A DNA stretch of 64,000 nt from Heliopora coerulea (Eukaryota; Cnidaria; Anthozoa; Scleralcyonacea; Helioporidae): positions 665,501-729,500 of the forward strand of contig JASJOG010000056.1 in assembly GCA_030142905.1 (NCBI GenBank). Reading direction: 5' to 3'. Positions 10,801 to 20,045 of the stretch are shown one piece after another. Each line of letters starts with the position of its first letter. Within the stretch, counting starts at the first letter, position 1. Made by a program: the position numbers and the translations under genes. The notes below the pieces were generated by a model. It saw nothing but the letters and a program-made list of their open reading frames with translations, was not told the DNA's origin and ran no database searches.

Positions 10801-12311
10801 AAGTTTAAAAAGCCATCCTATCGGCGGTCCATATGTCTAACGTTACCGATGTGATCATTAGCGTTCTCACGTTAGATTTTTCTGATTATATAATGTAATA
10901 TAAAATTACAAATCTGACGCATTGACAATGCGTTTTCAGTTGTCAGTTGATTGCCATCCTAACAGGTACGAGATAAAAAGTACCAAATAACGCCAAGATA
11001 CCTCACATATTGTTCGAGATAGCGAGAGTTTCGAAATAACCGAGTTCGATATAGACAATACTAAACTGCTGTAAATGTGTTGTAAGTTTTAACGGGTATT
11101 GCTGTCAGTGGTAGCACCAGGATTTCCCCGAAGCAGGGGCTACCGTCTCCGACATGGGGGCTAACCATAGGGGCCGTGACCACGCCCCCTTTATAATTTC
11201 GTTATTTGAAGGACAAAAACACATTATTTTTGGCAAGAATGATCGCCACAACTGACTAGAAACAGTTTACTTTTAGATTTGACAAGAAGATAAGAGTCTA
11301 TTATCTTTCTTGACAAAATCAATAACAACTGCTCATAGTTTGTACAATATATAAATATGTTCATCAGTGAAAATTCCCAGACTGATTGTTAATTTTTCCC
11401 CAACAGGGGGGCGAAAGTTCCCCGATGGGGGCCTGTAGCCCCTCTGCCCTCCCTCTGACGCCAGCTCTGATTGCTGTTAGTTCGAGATAATGCGAGATTC
11501 GAGATAAACGAATTCGAGATAGCGAGATTCTACTGTAATTCTAAAAAGAACGAGAATGCATTGCAGATTTTGTAGCCACCCAAAGCGAGGCAGTGGCTTA
11601 TGCACGCTGCTTTACTGCTTGATGTCCTGCTTCGAACCCTAGATGGGACTTTTTTATACTTCCACTTTTACTTCTTTATAGGATTGGGTATAGACTAGGT
11701 TTTGGGTTAGCATTGGAATAGGTTAGGGTCAGGATTAGGTGATGCAGTTTCCGTAATATTTCAAGCACGAGTTGGTGTTCTTTCTCCGATTTCTAAATAC
11801 AGAGAAACTGGTTTAAAATCGATGCGAACTCGAGCTTTTTTAACGCGTTTCGAAGTATTTTGAAATCGGAGGAAGAACACGTAACGAGTGTTTGAAATTA
11901 CTTCTCAAACGAACCAGTATTTTGGGCGAAAATCCAGCCGAAAGTTGGCAAAATCCAGCTCTAATCTTCCTCCGATTTCTAAGTACTGATTAATTATATA
12001 TTTCTTTTGTTTTTGCTTTATGAATTATTTATGAATTTGAGAAGAAGCTATTTTCTTGCACTTTGTACAGTAATTGTCAACAAAGTTGCCATTTTCGGGG
12101 ATTTCTCTTTTCTGTAGAAAAAAGCAAGAGAGAATATTCAGAATACAAAGAAACGAAACCGGAAAGCGAGGAAAAGTATCCGAAGGCTAAAAGTTTGGCT
12201 ACCACGGATGAAAAATCCAGCCTAAAAATCGTAGCAGCGATAATTTTCTTCTTACTACTTGTTTTAACCCTTGTTCAACCGGTCAATCACCGAACAGATC
12301 ATTCGTCGTAG
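4593..12311 (+). CDS. Tail-anchored chromodomain protein (4 exons joined)
   Basis: Four exons join in phase: 4593-4847, 7508-7690, 9408-9543 and 12118-12311 (phases 0, 0, 1). The product is 255 residues, or 193 if the in-frame ATG at 4779 is used. The chromodomain straddles exons 1 and 2 and keeps the three aromatic-cage positions known to read methyl-lysine in HP1/Pc/CDY families: Y in ETYEVE, W in EYLIKW, Y in KDYGP, followed by SWEPEDNL. Exon 3 is Ser/Thr/Pro-rich linker. Exon 4 is a charged Lys/Glu stretch, then one hydrophobic segment (IVAAIIFFLLLVLTLV) and about 11 polar residues to the stop, the layout of a tail-anchored membrane protein. Inference: a methyl-histone reader held at a membrane, possibly the inner nuclear membrane. 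I know of no named family with this architecture. Exon joins rest on phase and splice consensus only; extra small exons are possible. Confidence 0.75.
5400..5660. repeat. AT-rich low-complexity stretch in intron 1 of the chromodomain gene
   Basis: Contains triplicated TCTTTAA units (5404-5422), repeated ACTATACTAA units, TATACATATACATATATA and AAATAAATAAATAA runs. No coding signal. Confidence 0.7.
6095..6445. repeat. Cluster of CTGGCTAA/CCAGATGATTTT repeats
   Basis: Three partial copies of a short dispersed repeat (TTTTACTCTGGCTAACACCAGATGATTTT, then a loosely conserved GGG-rich part and GGTTAA) at about 6115-6195, 6300-6370 and 6395-6440. Further copies are at 7840-7900, 56576-56642, 60744-60824 and 63890-63935. 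No open frame belongs to the family. Confidence 0.6.
7508..7690 (+). CDS. Chromodomain-tail-anchor gene, exon 2 (chromodomain core)
   Basis: 61 codons between acceptor AACCAG and donor GTAAAG, phase 0 on both sides. They encode VESVVGRRRKLGKWEYLIKW and then the KDY...NSWEPEDNL core and the C-terminal helix (CSEAIDQYNSY), ending in a basic KKRKSTRKR run that could act as a nuclear localisation signal. Confidence 0.9.
8652..8922. mobile_element. MITE with TGGTGTAA...TTACACCACTG ends
   Basis: Left end CATTGGTGTAATTACTGG and right end CCTAGTTACACCACTG are inverted copies of one terminus (CAGTGGTGTAACTAGG-like). About 270 bp, non-coding, in intron 2 of the chromodomain gene. hAT-like by its ends only; no clear target duplication. 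Confidence 0.6.
8985..9210. mobile_element. Foldback element with GAAAC tip and CTGGGC end
   Basis: Inverted repeat: AATAGCGCAGCAAAAGACTT...CTATAATGGAACCA on the left and TGGTTCCATTATGGCTC...TTTGCTGGGCTATTATTTTT on the right, folding on a TTTCGTTAAGTAATGAAAC tip (about 9063-9084). The outer sequence past CTGGGC (TTCCGCTTGGTTCTTTAATTG) is related to the minus strand of 13040-13100. It belongs with 13040-13470 and 24270-25108. The tip keeps only the GAAAC half of the hammerhead-like motif seen in the other members. Confidence 0.7.
9408..9543 (+). CDS. Chromodomain-tail-anchor gene, exon 3 (linker)
   Basis: Acceptor TTTACAG, donor G|GTACGA, entering in phase 0 and leaving in phase 1. It encodes a linker rich in Ser, Thr and Pro (for example TSPNTPKTVTQ and SSPPVSPY) with several SP/TP sites that could be phosphorylated. 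Joined to exons 2 and 4 on phase only. Confidence 0.65.
10588..11537. mobile_element. pogo/Tc1-like non-autonomous DNA transposon
   Basis: Terminal inverted repeats CAGTAGAATCCGGCTATATCGAA (10588) and CGAGATAGCGAGATTCTACTG (ending 11537) are each flanked by TA, the target duplication of the Tc1/mariner-pogo superfamily. Internal copies of TTCGAGATAGCG repeat the terminus at about 10635, 11015 and 11485. No transposase is visible. A second element sits inside at 11106-11472. Confidence 0.75.
11106..11472. mobile_element. Nested MITE inside the pogo-like element
   Basis: Left end TCAGTGGTAGCACCAGG, right end CCTCTGACGCCAGCTCTGA, with two GGGGGC-rich stretches internally (11150-11190, 11400-11450). 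The ends belong to the same loose CAGTGG class as 8652-8922. Its insertion interrupts the pogo-like sequence, so it is the younger of the two. Confidence 0.55.
12118..12311 (+). CDS. Chromodomain-tail-anchor gene, exon 4 (membrane tail)
   Basis: Acceptor TTTTCTGTAG preceded by a pyrimidine tract; one carried-in G completes a GAA codon. It encodes EKSKREYSEYKETKPESEEK, more charged residues, a ~17-residue hydrophobic segment and the C-terminus QPVNHRTDHSS. There is no second hydrophobic segment. A possible variant poly(A) signal ATTAAA lies at 12357-12362. Confidence 0.7.
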
Positions 12312-12837
12312 CGCAACGTAGAGTAGAACTATGCATGTAAATAAGATAACGTGACCATTAAAAGGTATATGTAGTGAAAAAAAAAGTTGAGAACAGACTC
12401 CTTAAAAGAAAAAAACTATTTAGATTGTAAAAATTGGCCTTTACGATTCTCCCTAGATTTTCTCAAAGCCCGTTTTCTTTTGGGTTTTTTTTGGGGGGAA
12501 AGAAGAAAAAAATTGGGGAGAAAACGGATTTTTCCAGGCTGCTTAGCGCCATTTTTTTTCCGACCTGTACTTTGGTCGGAGGTGTGTCGGTATTGTAACG
12601 AATCAGAAATAACAACTTTTGGTTATTTCACACAAAAAGAGGTCGTGACCTCATTAACATTTCGCGCCAATTTTAACAAAATCAATTCGATTTCCTGCAA
12701 GCAGAACATGTCGACTTCTCGCCGCCTGTCGTTTCGGCAGAGGGCTTTCGTGACTTCGTATCTCATTTTCTCGCTTGGCGAGATAAGAAGTCGACTAGTG
12801 GCAAGTCTAAATTCTCCCATGCTTCACTTCGTTCTTT

Positions 12838-13040
12838 AAGGCGCTGTTACACATGCGATATTTTGTTTCGCGGTCGTCATCCGAGTATATGCACTAACCC
12901 GGGACAGTACGTGGTGAGATTTCTGCTTGTGCATAATTCTTGTGCATGATTCGCTCTTCGCCTTTGGGGCTCCGGTGAGTTCAATGCATACATTAGCATG
13001 ACAGTCACAAGGTAAAAAGTCGCTCGTGTAACAGCGCCTT
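12838..13040. mobile_element. PIF/Harbinger-like MITE
   Basis: Inverted ends AAGGCGCTGTTACACATGCGA and TCGCTCGTGTAACAGCGCCTT, flanked by TTA on both sides (TTA|AGGCGC ... GCGCCT|TTA). Three-base TWA target duplications are characteristic of PIF/Harbinger. About 200 bp, no transposase. It directly abuts the foldback that follows. Confidence 0.7.
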
Positions 13041-13470
13041 TAGACCTTACGATTAGTTTTTTTTTGAGAATAGTGGCAATCGAAGAACCAGGCGGGAACC
13101 GTAATCTGAGTATAAAAATCAGTGTCCAGCAAAACAAGCGGAACAAAGCCATGGGCGCAAACTTTGAGTTTAAACTATTTTAATGCTTACGTTTCGTTGC
13201 ATCTCGCAACATTGTCAGAGCTAGTGTGACGATTTATTTCAATTTACTGGGCGATGCCTCCAAGCGTCACCTTTGTAATTTGATATGCCTCGTGCTTACT
13301 GTAATATATATTTGATTCTCCTTAAATAACTCGTCACACTAGCTCTGATAATGTTGCGAGATGCAACGAAACGTAAGCATTAAAATAGTTTAAACTCAAA
13401 GTTTGCGCTCATGGCTTTGTTCCGCTTGTTTTGCTGGGCATTGATTTTTATATTCAGATTAAGACCAGTT
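13040..13470. mobile_element. Foldback element with hammerhead-like cores at both tips
   Basis: Arms 13097-13234 and 13325-13462 are near-perfect reverse complements separated by about 90 bp. Each arm contains, reading toward its end, CTGATAAT (or CTGACAAT), a GTTGC-GAGAT-GCAAC hairpin, then GAAACGTA: the order of a hammerhead ribozyme, with the G8 position changed to A. Plus-strand motif 13345-13374; minus-strand motif 13191-13219. Distal ends carry TTTTGCTGGGC/TTTTGCTGGAC, as in 8985-9210. Confidence 0.7.
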
Positions 13471-14321
13471 TGGTATGTAAACAACGCACTTCATACGTCG
13501 AATTACATCACATTCGTTGAAGTTATTAAACAGTGTCGGTTAAAACCTTGGATGGGGATGTATTTGTCTTGTGACACTAAAGACACAAATTTTCGAGGGA
13601 TTTAATCGAATAACTTCAAAAGTAGAGACCAGTTGGATGAATGGATAAATTCATCATTTTCTACGCATAGCTTCAAGTTCATTGTTTTGAATTGTGTTGA
13701 GACACACTAGCTTGGAACAAGGAGTGAAAAAAAATAAAATTGAAAAGAATGAATGAAGCTATGGGTTTATATTGATACACCGAGGTACCTTTGTAGTTGA
13801 TCAGCGCGTGATTTCTGAGTAACTCCCCATGTAACATCTAAAATGCAGGGTGTTATTAATATATCAAAATGTTAACATGTCACCAGCGAATTGAAATATG
13901 GGAAATCTGCAAAGGAAAACCATTATAATTGAAAAACGTTTTTCAAAATAAGGTAGTTTCACCAAAACCTTTTTCCACTTAATATAAATTTCTAGTGATT
14001 GAAAATTAGTACAAGTTGTCATTTGTTTAGATTTTACGCAAAGTAACTCGTAACCGTAAACTGTTCAATTTTGTCTTTGTTGACATTCTTGTTGAGATTG
14101 CTGAAAAATATTGAGACTGTTTGACTGTAGTCTACCTATTTGGTTTTCAAAGTCGTTTATTTGAAAACTCTGGAATCTAGGTAATTTTTGGTCTAGATCT
14201 AGGAGGAATTTTTACGAGATGCTAAATAAAGGTGTTTGAAGTTGTATTAACGCTATATCAGTTTAATATAGACCGTAGTGCATTTCACGAACTATTATTG
14301 ACTCGACGTTACGGTTACCAC

Positions 14322-14469
14322 TGAGTAATTTTATAAAATACAAAGAAATGGACACTCCGAAAAAGGTTGTCATTTTTATTCTGATGATGACTGCACGTTA
14401 GTCGAAACATTGAATAAAAATGTTAACCTTTTTCGAAGTGTCCATTGCTTTGTATTTTATTATTGACTC
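14322..14469 (+). mobile_element. Short foldback with consensus hammerhead-like core
   Basis: Arms 14322-14380 and 14412-14469 pair over more than 50 bp (GGACACTCCGAAAAAGGTT against AACCTTTTTCGAAGTGTCC). The tip reads CTGATGA (14381-14387), a GACT/AGTC hairpin, then GAAAC (14404-14408) and ATTGAA. The two conserved boxes of a hammerhead ribozyme are intact. The expected NUH cleavage triplet is not; it reads GAA. Confidence 0.65.
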
Positions 14470-14649
14470 TATCTCTGAAAATCCGAGAATAATTGTTTCA
14501 GGGGAAGCAAAATGGCTTTCTGTTTAGTTTCGGCAAGCGAAGCAGAAACGTTTTATATAAACGAGGTGAGCAGACAAAGACAACTGGGTGTAGTTTATAC
14601 TAAAGCGATTACTCACCTGAAGCCGTGAATTAATGAACAGTATAAGAGT

Positions 14650-15110
14650 TACATGGGGTCACCAAATAAAGTAGGTACATCCCCAAAACTAAAATAGTAT
14701 AAAACCATGTGTCGTGACCACACAAAGTGGTAATCTCCCTAAGAAACAAGGCGGTATTACACTACATGGGGTGACCACTCACAGTAGGTCCTTCGCCGAA
14801 ACTAAAACTGTAACAGTTCGATGGGGTCCCCAAATAAAGTGGGTATCTCTCCAAAGCCAGAAGATATAAAACTAATATTGGGTCACCATAAGTGCTATCC
14901 GTCTAGTTTCTTGGGGAGATACCCACTTTGTGTGGCGACCCATATAGTTTTATGTTATTTTAGTTTCCGTGCGATATCCACTTTATGTGGTGACCCCATA
15001 TACAGCTATATTTTCGTGAGATACCCGCTGTATGTGATGACTCCATAATTTTAGTTTTTTGCGGGAGGTATCCACAGTAAGTGTTGACCCTATTTAAGAC
15101 AGGTAACTTG
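14650..15110. repeat. Inverted tandem array of ATGGGGTCACC...GTGGGTATCTCC units
   Basis: Units of about 50-110 bp built on ATGGGGTCACCAAATAAAGT and GGTATCTCTCC followed by AAACTAAAAT/ATAAAACT. Forward copies start near 14653, 14766, 14820 and 14881. From about 14918 the same unit runs in reverse (GGGGAGATACCCACTTTGTG, ATATCCACTTTATGTGG, GATACCCGCTGTATG, GTATCCACAGTAAGTG). The whole array is therefore one large foldback of degenerate repeats. The open frame at 14821-15048 is a by-product. Confidence 0.65.
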
Positions 15111-15159
15111 TATGGAGTTATATCCCTAACCAGAGTCGCACTGTAAGGTGTTTCTATGG

Positions 15160-15268
15160 AGGTGATCCAGCCCTCTTGGTAGGACTTGCCCTGGTGAGAG
15201 GGCTTGATTTCACCTCGCGTTTTACATGAGAATTTTCTGGCCCTTCTGGGAGGGCTGGATCAAGCGTG
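15160..15268. repeat. GATCCAGCCCTC inverted repeat
   Basis: GATCCAGCCCTC (about 15165) and GAGGGCTGGATC (about 15252) bracket roughly 75 bp containing GGTGAGAGGGCTTGATTTCACC, itself a hairpin. Probably a small MITE end pair; unclassified. Confidence 0.5.
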
Positions 15269-16259
15269 CATGCATTCATTCATTATGTTTTATTTTTACG
15301 GTGCTGGAACGGTGGTTATGAAAAACTGCTTCTTACTGGGTAAAGCACTGTTGAATTCTCTACCTTGGCGAACCTAACACAATGATTTATATTGCGCATG
15401 TATTTACCGTATCTTCCTGTGAAATGAAGTTCTAAAAAAGTTTTGTTCCTTGTTTGCAAGTTTGAACAGTGGCAATCGTGACGAGCAACAACATGTGCTT
15501 ATTGGTTGCAAATATTAAGTAACTGAATCTTAATAGAGTATTTCACGGTTAGAATTGCATGCAGTGTAACAGGCAATTTCGGAATTGCCCTTTTCCACTG
15601 TTTTAAAACAGACTTAGTTAAAAAACGTATTTGACGAGTCAATTTCATTTGTCTGGGTCTTTTTAAACCAGAGACGTATTATGAGTCGATATGCGTTAAA
15701 TCGTGCTTTAAATCATGGGAATAAAAGATTTAATGTTTAAGAGCAGGCTATTTCATAAGAAGAAACTACCATGTTAAAAAGGAAATTCCTAAGGCTAGAC
15801 GTTCTGCAGAAATTTGATCGCAGCAAATCGGCTAAGGTTGAACGGATCGAACTATGAAGTAGATGATTAACGTACTTTTCAATATTCAGGTGAAAAAATC
15901 TGGCTTTACATTTGAAAAAGCTAGTATGAAAAATAAAAAAAAAATAACTAGTGATTATATTGTTCTATTTGTTTGTCCAGAATAAGATGGTTTGTAATCT
16001 TGAAGTGTGAACTCAGTTGCACGCTGCTTAACCCGTAAACTAATCATATCTTCAGAGGTTGATTGAGGCTTCAGATCTCGATAACATAATACAAACGAGC
16101 TCTATAAACGAGGGTTAGATTATCGTGATCATCCGCAGTTCACGTGAGGGCAATTACGTTGCAGAAATTCAATCACTTTGTTTGCCTTGGCAATGACATT
16201 TGAAATATGGAGAAGTCATTTGGATCAGAACTACTGGTCAAGATTCTAAGGTCACTTTG

Positions 16260-17185
16260 GGTGGACATAAACGAGATTGACTCCTGATGTAAATGTTAAT
16301 GTGAAGGTTAAGTTACACGCTTTTGTGAAAGCCTTATTCCAGTGCATTTTTTGGTTGCAAATTTACGTCCCAAAGGTAGAAAACTATAGTTCAGTTTGTT
16401 CAAGTCAGATTAAAGAATGCTGTTGCCAACTGGACATTCTATGGCTCGACAACATCTACAGTATTGTCATCGACAAGCATGGGAATCGTGCTGTACTTGT
16501 AGGAAGATCCGCGTTGCGTAAACTAAGAAAAGTAGAGGACCGACCAATGAACTTCTTTGTGACTTGCCAAATGTGCTCCTTCTCAACGAAAGAGATGGAA
16601 TTTTATCAATATAGCAACGTGCTGCTCTTCTTTTTAAATAAGAACCTGAGGTGCTGTGATGCTGGTTTGAAAAATAGTTTATGATACGGTGAAGAGTCGA
16701 AGGTCTTGAAAAAATCCTGATAAATCATGCCAGTTTCTTTACCACAGTTTAAAGTTTTAGCAACGTTGCGGAAAACAACGACGAAGTTGGTGATACACGA
16801 TTTTCTTACGCGAAAACCGTGTTGACGTTCGTGTAGTAATGTTTTTATAGTATCCGAGGCCCGATTTTAAAAAACAAGTTCAAGGACTTTCGAAACAAAG
16901 AAAGGAAATGGAATTGGACGATATTTACTAATCACATGAACATCCTGCTTTTTTTTGGAACAGGAACAGGTGAACCAGACTATAGCTTGTTCCATTTTGC
17001 AGGAACGCTTCCAAGAGCCAGCGTCATGTTAAACAAGATTGTGAGAAATGGAACAAGTAGCTGTAAACATTCCTTGAACACTCTGGCTTATATTCCATCT
17101 GGACCTCTAGCTTGTGTTGTTACCAAACCAGATAACGTTTTGTTATCTTCTTCATTTCAAACCGTGACCATTTTCATGCTTTTCT
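16260..17185 (-). mobile_element. Decayed LINE (non-LTR) reverse transcriptase
   Basis: On the minus strand, in several frames interrupted by stops and shifts, reverse-transcriptase blocks appear in family order: a GPDG-region remnant near 17110, then SKYRPIPFPFFVSKVLELVF (16930-16870), QHGFRVRKSC (about 16815-16785), and GMIYQDFFKTFDSSPYHKL (about 16720-16660), the last matching the catalytic region with its first Asp. The catalytic Tyr-X-Asp-Asp box is no longer readable. CR1/Jockey-like by motif style, not certain. The plus-strand open frames at 16277-16684 and 16936-17202 are shadows of it. Confidence 0.75.
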
Positions 17186-17689
17186 GGTCGCAAAACAGGT
17201 GAGAAGCTACAGTAGGTTGAGCCAGAAAGAAATATCGAGGCGAAGTACTTATTAAATGCTTAATGTTGGCTAAAGGAGGGCTAGAGGCGGGATTAAGTGA
17301 TAGAACGATGTCGTATGATAGCGGCCAACGTTAAATTCACTAGTGGCTTGTGACTGGGATGATTCATTTGCAAACTTTTGCTCCTGCCAGTTAAAATAAT
17401 TTTACCAAAATAAACAAAATACAAAATTCACCAACCCTCAAAGTTAAAAGTGGTAAGATAGACACACGGTGACTTTTTTTTCTAAGTATGACGAGATTAT
17501 TTGGAATCTCGTAGTCTAAAAAAGTTCGCTATTTTTCAATTTTAATCCTTTTAAACCTGAAGATGGACGTTTAGTTTGAAGGCTACGTGAGTTTTGTTTT
17601 TCATTTATTTTAACAAAATTTAGTTTTAATAGCTGGCAGTACAGGAATTTACAAATTAGCCTACAATGCTGTCTAGAAACAACAACCAG

Positions 17690-17835
17690 AGGACAATTTG
17701 AAAAAGTAAAGGATAAAACACAGACCGAAAAATGTCATCTTGAGACTTGATGTTCAAGTTGAAACAAGAAACAGACAAGTTGGAAACGGCAATATTTCGG
17801 CTCTATTTCAGAGTCATCATATAATCAGTTTTGTT
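17690..17835 (-). mobile_element. Partial element with hammerhead-like motif (TTCCG/CTTGAA family)
   Basis: Contains CCGAAAAATGTCATCTTGAGAC, as in 42960-43090. On the minus strand, about 17795-17825, it reads ATGATGACTCT-GAAAT-AGAGCCGAAAT: hairpin plus GAAA box with a degenerate first box. Related to the 1501, 41742 and 42960 copies. Confidence 0.5.
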
Positions 17836-18369
17836 GGAAAAGTGTTTTCACGTTCCAATATTTATTGCACATCATAATTTGTTCAGGAAAATGTTTGACA
17901 GGAAGGAAACGTTTCTCCAACTAACGTTGTTCGATCATCTAATGTTACCTAATGTTGTACAACAACATTAGAACGTTTAGCTGAGCCTAAAATGTTGAAT
18001 TGGCTACAGTTACCGTATCAGGAAGAGAATTCTGGAAAATTCAAGCCACCTCTAATCGTTGAATTTTATTCCTGCACAGCCTTTGCAACTTCTAGAAAAT
18101 ACGTCGCGTCGTTATAACATGAAAATAATATTTCATGAATATTAATGTTACCCCGAGGATAATTCTGAAATTAAGCTAAGTGAAGACAGCTGAAAAAACT
18201 CGATGTAAAAATTGTAGCAATTTCAAACAAGTTTAATTTTTGGTGGCAAAATGGCTGTTTTCACTCGTTTAGCGATTCCACGAATATCCTACTGTACAAG
18301 TAATGCGACATAACTAGTTTTAACCATGAAGCAAGTATTTAATCGGGAGTGACAGAGGTCTTAGGGAAG

Positions 18370-18545
18370 TATTGAGGCAGCGTCGAGGTGACTTTGATAA
18401 TTTCGAGTGCAATAGGATCTACGTGGCTTTGGGAAAGGAGGAGAAAAAACTGTCGTCAGCTCAGGGCGCACGAAAGACCTCCCATAAAAACAGGTTGGGG
18501 GTCAGGCCCCCAACCCCACCTCTAGTTGTGTCCCAGTTAAGGTTT
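18370..18545. repeat. Dispersed ~175 bp repeat, copy 1
   Basis: Matches 19875-20045 in the same orientation: GAGGCAGCGTCGAGGTGACTTTGAT...TAGGATCTACGTGGCTTTGGG...AAGACCTCCCA...CCTCTAGTTGTGTCC. No coding capacity is shared between the copies. Confidence 0.65.
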
Positions 18546-19019
18546 TGGTTAAATTACCTTCCAAAGTCTTAAGTATCTTATTCATATATACTCCTGTGGA
18601 ATAGCAAATGGCATTTTGGTCGGGGGGAGTGATTGTGTACTTGCTCTGGGCCCAACTTAATCTAATTCATCAAGGGAAATATATATGCATATAACTCTTT
18701 CACTCAAGAAATATCGGCTGATTGAATGTTTATCGTAAATTGGAGAAACACGATGAATGAAAAAAGTACTGTAATATTTGTTTTGAGATTTAGATCCATA
18801 ACAGATACAAAATTTGAGACACGCCCTATTTGCTGGTCAGAAAAGTTAGCACTGAAATTTTGTTTATTCGAATAAGCTCGTGGTCAAACTACACATTATC
18901 AAAGTTACCAGATCAAGTTCCTAATGCTAGAGAACAAACATTAAAATTAAAACATAAGCATTTTAATTTAAATTTCTTAACTATTTATGAACATTTAACT
19001 GCGGTTTACGAATATATTT

Positions 19020-19455
19020 AAGGAGTTTAGAAAGATAAGGGTTTCAGGAAGAATGGGAGACATTTAGAAAGGGTACGGTTTAGAAGTAAAACGATTTAAT
19101 TAAGAAGGAAAGAATTGAAGAAAGACGGGATTTAAGAAGGAAGGGATTTGGGAAAGAAGAGTTGAAAAAGGAAAGGATTTTGGAAGGAAAGGAAGATCTT
19201 TAGGAAGAAAAAATTAAGGGAGAAAATGATTTGGGAAAAACTAAAGGATTTTTAGAACAAGGATTTCGGAAGTTATTTGAAAAGGATAAGATTTACGACG
19301 AAAAGGATACAGCAAGAAAATACAGTTAGGAAGGAGGATATTAAGGAAATTTAGAAGGGATTTAATTATAAACAAGGAAGAAATGTACAAATCTGCGAGG
19401 CAACTTAAGAAAAATCTAAGAAAAAAGATAAACGGGAGAAATCTAGGAAATTTTT
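19020..19455. repeat. Purine-rich degenerate minisatellite
   Basis: Irregular repeats of GAAGGAAAGGATTTnGGAA-type units for about 430 bp, nearly all A and G with scattered TTTAG. No conserved frame. Confidence 0.65.
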
Positions 19456-19874
19456 AGAAACTTGCCCACCCCGGTTTTAAAAGCTGACTACGTTCCAGCA
19501 TGAGATACGAGGTTTGGCTGGTTTTGACCAAGACCTGAGCAGGATGCTCAGGAAGCTTATCAACCATCTGCATGGCCATCGAGAGCGGGGGGTGTAACAC
19601 CGCCCAATATTTATTGGTGATGAAATTCAAGTAAATTACCAGCTCATTCAAAGTATTATTCAAGTAAACTACGAACAACTGATTTGGCATTAAATGTCAA
19701 AGGAAGGGAAAGGCATCCAGTGTTTCAAAAGGGCAAAAGACTTCCGTTGTTGGAATCCAAGGATACCATTGAAAGACCGTTCCCCAGCAGTTTCCAGTTT
19801 CAGACAGTTACAGGAAAACAAACTTGTGATCCTGTGTGGTGAAACTAGGAATTTTGAAGTGCGGGGACCGGAGG

Positions 19875-20045
19875 GAGGTATCAAGGCACCATCGAGATGA
19901 TTTTGATCATTTCAAGTGCAGTAGATCTACGTAGCTTTGGGGAATGACGGCAAAAAAGCTGCCGCTAACAGGGCACACATAAGACCTCCCACAAAAAGAG
20001 CAGGCGTGGCGACCTAACCCCCCCTCTAGTTGTGCTCCTAATAAA
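19875..20045. repeat. Dispersed ~175 bp repeat, copy 2
   Basis: Direct copy of 18370-18545 (CAAGGCACCATCGAGATGATTTTGAT...GTAGATCTACGTAGCTTTGGGG...AAGACCTCCCA...CCCTCTAGTTGTGCTCC). The open frames at 19690-20150 arise from it. Confidence 0.65.

Noticed and set aside
12387..12839. 150-codon plus-strand open frame after the chromodomain gene
   Set aside because: No recognisable protein; overlaps an antisense frame and runs into a MITE end. Probably chance.
16277..17202. Two plus-strand open frames of 135 and 88 codons
   Set aside because: The minus strand of the same DNA reads as a decayed LINE reverse transcriptase, so these are antisense shadows.
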